Source of the DNA: Magicicada septendecula
Lineage: Eukaryota; Arthropoda; Insecta; Hemiptera; Cicadidae
Direction: 5' to 3'
Assembly: GCA_034769895.1 (NCBI GenBank)
Contig: CM068372.1
Coordinates: 439,646,958 to 439,710,957 of the forward strand
DNA: 64,000 nucleotides
The notes under the pieces are model-generated. The model saw nothing but the letters and a program-made list of their open reading frames with translations. It was not told the origin of the DNA and ran no database searches. Made by a program: the position numbers and the translations under genes. Positions 60,453 through 64,000 of the stretch are shown here, piece after piece. Every line of letters starts with the position of its first letter. Position 1 is the first letter of the stretch.

Positions 60453-61079
60453 TTCTATGGTTTTACGTATTATTTTGCCCTCCCCCCAAATTTATATCAC
60501 TGCCCGTTCCACCCACCACCAGGTATTCCGTTGTTGAAGGAATTATTGTGAGGCCCTATTTTTCGTATTCGTCGTATAGTTTCCTTGGCATGTAGTCGAC
60601 GTCTGCCCCGTCTTCTGCTAAGATAACCTGGTCGCTGGTAAAATTGAGAGTAAAAATACTTTCATCTCTGATTAACACTCCCATATTAGGACACTCCTTA
60701 CGCCAATCTTTAAGCGCCCCTTTAAATATATTTTAAAAAGTGTAGTAGCAATTGAGCAATCTTGTTTGAGACTTTTTGTTACGTGGATTTCCTTGAAGAA
60801 TTTGTTTCCAACTTTTATTCTTCCGGTCATGTTTCCGTACAGTTTTATGACAGCTTCTTCCTCTACATTTTTCCAAAATTTCATAAGGGAGACACTGTCG
60901 TAGGCTTTAGTAAAGTCTGTAAAGGCAATGTGGGTTTCCATATTGTGCGCTACTCTAGAATATATGAGAAAGTTATTAAACAACATACAGAACGAAATTT
61001 TAAAGACGTTGAAGATCAAAGTGGGTTCAGAGAAGGTAGATAGTGTGTGGATAGCATTTGCACTCTGAGAACTTCATAA

Positions 61080-62470
61080 TTCTGGACCATTTATATTTTT
61101 GTTAACACGACTGAGGACCACTCCCCCCCTATAAAATATTCACTTCTTTTATATTTTTACGGCTGGGGTAGTCTACATAATAATTATATTTATTTTGTTT
61201 TTACAATGCCCAGACACTTGCATTTTCACGCATTCGTCATTTTACAAAGGGGCAAATAGTGGAGATCGTTCGTAAAACGCACACTGCTTAGTAGATCTCA
61301 AGCGCCCTGACCATGAATCGCGCCACATAAGATAGTTATAATGAATATCAGTCGAAGAGAAATGCTGATGATAGATCAAGGAAAAGATGAATGGCCTACG
61401 TTAACAAGGATTTGAAAGAAAAACTCAAATCGAACTACGTGATAGCTAATTGAGAGAACTAAGCTAGAAGGATTTTGACTTTCATTATGTAGTACCAAAT
61501 TTATAATAATTAGTACTTGTCCTAATTGTTAGTGGGAACGTACGAAACCACTTTTGACAGCCTTGAGATGCCTTTCCATTCTCACCTCTATTCAGACCAC
61601 GTCAAAGAATGTCAGATTCTTTTTACAAAATTCGTGTAGCTGTTTCTTTTTTTTTCTTCAAGTATCTGCTTTCACACGGTTGACTCGATTATTCGTATTA
61701 CCAAACGATTGAACAGTATTAATCATGTGCTTCAAAATTGAAGTAATATCGATAGATTACTTTCAATCTCTTTAACTGGCTATCACTCAGTAAAGAATGA
61801 GGCAAACCAAACCGTGTATGAATATGTGTGTGTGGCGCGTGCGGGCAATTGTATACCTCTTTCTTATATGTCGTTTCTGAAAATGTGCGCTTTTGCTGAC
61901 GACCTAGTTCTGTGTGTGCGCGCGCGCGCGTGTGTGTGCGTCATAGGGCGTCATTGATACGATCATTTAGTGAGCCCATTTTATTGAAATATCGCGTGCA
62001 ACAATACAATATTCCATCCGTAACGGGAGTGGTGGCCTTAATAGCCTGTTGTTCTTAATATTCCTTCACACTAATAGAGGACTGCTACTAATCTGCAGCC
62101 TGCTGTAATATGAATGAATGCATGTCGTCATCACCGACATTGACATGGCGATAAGAAACAGTTGAAACCATGTTTACTCTTTCTCCGAACGTGATCCAAA
62201 ATATCCTCTGCTACTGGTTGCGGTTGCAAAATAAAACATCCGATTTCGAACATCCGGCTCCTTCAGGTCATCTTCAACTCAATCTGTTCACCTCAAATTC
62301 GGTCTGACTCGTTTCCTTCGCCCGCTTGGATGACCCATTATGATTTTACTTCCTACATGCGAATAATGCGTTCAGTCCGTTTAAGTCCCAGTGATCGTAT
62401 AAAACTGGTTGCCGGAGACTCTCCACAGATTTCATACAGTTCGTGATTAAACGCCTCCATCACAAACCGT
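61080..62470. other. No recognised feature
   Basis: A TG/CG-rich stretch lies at about 61910-61940. No gene or classifiable repeat is seen. Confidence 0.4.
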
Positions 62471-62474
62471 ACTC

Positions 62475-63005
62475 TCATGTAGCTCGCAAAATTCTTCTCA
62501 AAATCTTGTTTTTTTTTTTTACTGGGGGATAAAACGTTCTACGACACTGTCCGATGCCTAATCTCCATTGTTGACTGTCGTTGCAGTCTTTGTCGTCTAG
62601 TCCGTTATCGCTCATTGATCGTATGCCCTCTATCCATGTTTGCTTGGGTCTTCCTTTCTTTCTGTGCTCTCTAGGTATCCACCTCATTGTTTTCTTTAGT
62701 AGTCGGTCTTGTCCCATTCTTTGTACAAGTCCGTACCAGATTAGTTCTTTTTTCTTCAATGCTATCGATGACTGTCTTTTGTACGCCCATTTCTTCTTTA
62801 ATCGTTTCATTTCGTATTCGCTCTAGCCTTGAATTTCTAGCAGCTCGTCTCAAAGCAGAAAGTTATAAGCTACAGAAATTGATGCTTTGCTTCTCAAGAT
62901 TTTCCTTTTCAAAACGTTTATCCAGTTCTCATCCTCTTCAGACGTTGCGCAGGTGTCAGAGGCGTAAGTTAATATGGGTCCTTAACAGGGTTTTAAATTA
63001 GTTTT
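62475..63005 (-). pseudogene. LINE C-terminal fragments, RTE-like
   Basis: The minus strand near 62970-62880 reads GPILTYASDTCATSEEDENW and INVLKRKILRS. This is followed by RRAARNSRLERIRNETIKEE, ELIWYGLVQRMGQDRLLKKT and SQQWRLGIGQCRRTF, ending near 62520 in an A-rich tail (T-run on the plus strand). The second part is a characteristic RTE C-terminus. The first belongs to the post-RT ETW block, possibly of another family joined near 62880. Confidence 0.78.
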
Positions 63006-63074
63006 AAATTAATAGTTAACTAGTATGCTCCCTTTACTGAAGAAGTCGCTCAATATTTCAAACGAAGCGTATTT

Positions 63075-63770
63075 ATTATTACATAAATTTCGATATTGAA
63101 CAATTTTTCAATTGTGAAAAAAATTTACCAAAATCTCTTTTAGTCTACTATTTCTTCAGCAATATTACAATTATAGAGCATAATAAACACTGAAAATTCG
63201 AAACGCGCGTCTGGATTACAATTTCTTTTAGTCTGTCGTCCTGCTAGATTTTCACAATTTTTTCAAAATTTTAAATTTCTTTTTTTGGGTCCTAGGGTTC
63301 AAAAAGTGTCAAATATCCAAAACTTAAGACTACATTCAGATGCTTGTTGAAATTTTCTTTAATTTGAATTTAATACCCAAATGAATTTTTTGCGATTTTA
63401 TCAAAACTGTAACCCACTTCTGTGAGGTTTAAAGTCCAAAAATTGTGAAATTTAAAAAATACATATCATATGAATATTTTGACTAAATTCCTTTTAATTT
63501 GATACCCCACAAGGGCTTTTACGATTTTTAAATAATTTCGATCCCCCACAGTTTACCTTCCCGTCACCATATTTTTGGGAGGATTAATCTAAATACCAAT
63601 AAAGTTCTGTAGGGTAAAAGTATGAACACGGGTAAATTGGACACGGGTGCCAATTTTTATGAAAAGTGGTTGATGTGTTCAAAAGTTATTGTGATACATA
63701 CTCTAAATAGATAGATATGCAGATAGACAGACAGACAGACAGACAGAGGCCAAGTGGCCGAGTTAAAACT
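63075..63770. repeat. Unclassified repeat with 125-bp units, short copy
   Basis: It starts with TTATTACATAAATTTCGATA (also at 43256), jumps directly to the degenerate 125-bp units (63230-63560) and ends in AAAAGTTATTGTGATAC, a (GACA)n tract at 63722-63747 and GAGTTAAAACTG. The family b part seen at 43.3-44.1 kb is absent, so this is an internal-deletion derivative. Confidence 0.65.
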
Positions 63771-64000
63771 GGTAGCTCGATTCTCTCGTTCAAAATTCTA
63801 CTTTTAATGTGATTTAAATTACCATCATAAGTTTAATTTGCGGTTATGAGTAATACTTAACTTTCGTGGATACTTCATTGTCCCAGAATACTAAGCATTT
63901 CAAATAAGTAAATTTGTTCTTCACTGTCAAAGCAGTAGAGTAGTTGAGGTTGACAGCAGATTACATACCTTGTCTGTAAGAGCTTATCCTGGCACCATGT

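Larger units (their letters stand above)
59300..61075 (-). pseudogene. RTE-like LINE with internal inversion and two insertions
   Basis: From 60955 downward on the minus strand: ETHIAFTDFTKAYDSV (RT motif with catalytic Asp), SLKQDCSIATTLFKIYL, DQVILAEDGADVDYMPRKLY (YADD region) and TTEYLVVGGTGSDINL. After the hairpin at 60189-60452 come CDDEIVSRIGQARAATRRLN and LWSRTVGNY, then after a second insertion VKRLKWLRHFQRMPRSRWPK and a 3' end near 59300. The segment 60955-61075 instead reads on the plus strand (RIYEKVIKQHTERNF, QSGFREGR, CVDSICTLR), which belongs immediately upstream of ETHIAF. It is therefore an inverted 5' piece. Confidence 0.85.

Overview
This window looks like repeat-dominated, AT-rich intergenic DNA from an invertebrate, most likely an arthropod and plausibly a large-genome insect. 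I base this on the transposon families present (degenerate RTE/jockey-type LINEs, hAT, Tigger/pogo, mariner and IS630-like DNA elements, Penelope-like retroelements, a tRNA-derived SINE) and on long GT/GA/TA microsatellites. There are no operons, bacterial genes or viral genes. I found no convincing host protein-coding exon. The species cannot be named from the sequence alone.

Layout. 1-4.4 kb: an inverted repeat, a LINE remnant, and a small perfect hairpin with two hammerhead-like motifs inserted into that LINE. 4.4-7.6 kb: a 3.2-kb hAT transposon with a broken transposase and a perfect 8-bp target duplication, followed by a hAT MITE (7.7-8.1). 10-11.2 kb: an IS630/DDE_3 transposase tail and a 145-bp-arm hairpin flanked by (TA)n. 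12.4-22.3 kb: several fragments of one LINE family (called A here), two hAT MITEs and a Tigger element nested inside LINE A. 22.3-24.2 kb: two hairpins and a dispersed repeat. 24.7-28.9 kb: LINE remnants and a degenerate tandem repeat. 30.5-37.1 kb: microsatellites, two head-to-head Penelope-like (PLE) 3' ends and a readable GIY-YIG endonuclease domain. 37.5-46.3 kb: LINE copies, an AT-rich desert and a 1.5-kb unclassified repeat. 45.6-47.9 kb: an inverted repeat in which one arm is the empty site for a hAT-like MITE. 51.2-57.3 kb: LINE pieces, PLE 3' ends, three hAT MITEs and a SINE nested in one of them. 57.5-63.8 kb: jockey-like, mariner and RTE remnants, one RTE copy carrying both an internal inversion and a hairpin insertion.

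The most interesting signal is a set of short structured motifs of hammerhead-ribozyme shape: CTGANGA core, helix II, GAAA, a tiny self-complementary helix III, then a matching helix I strand. They recur in at least four sequence families. Several sit in inverted, head-to-head pairs flanked by 11-16-bp direct repeats, and one family lies directly downstream of a GIY-YIG ORF. This fits Penelope-like elements, which are known to carry hammerheads and to occur as inverted copies. Here most of the motifs carry an extra T between the core and helix II.

Nested insertions allow several relative-age statements and paralogous empty-site comparisons. All family names are my reading of the sequence; no database search was possible.
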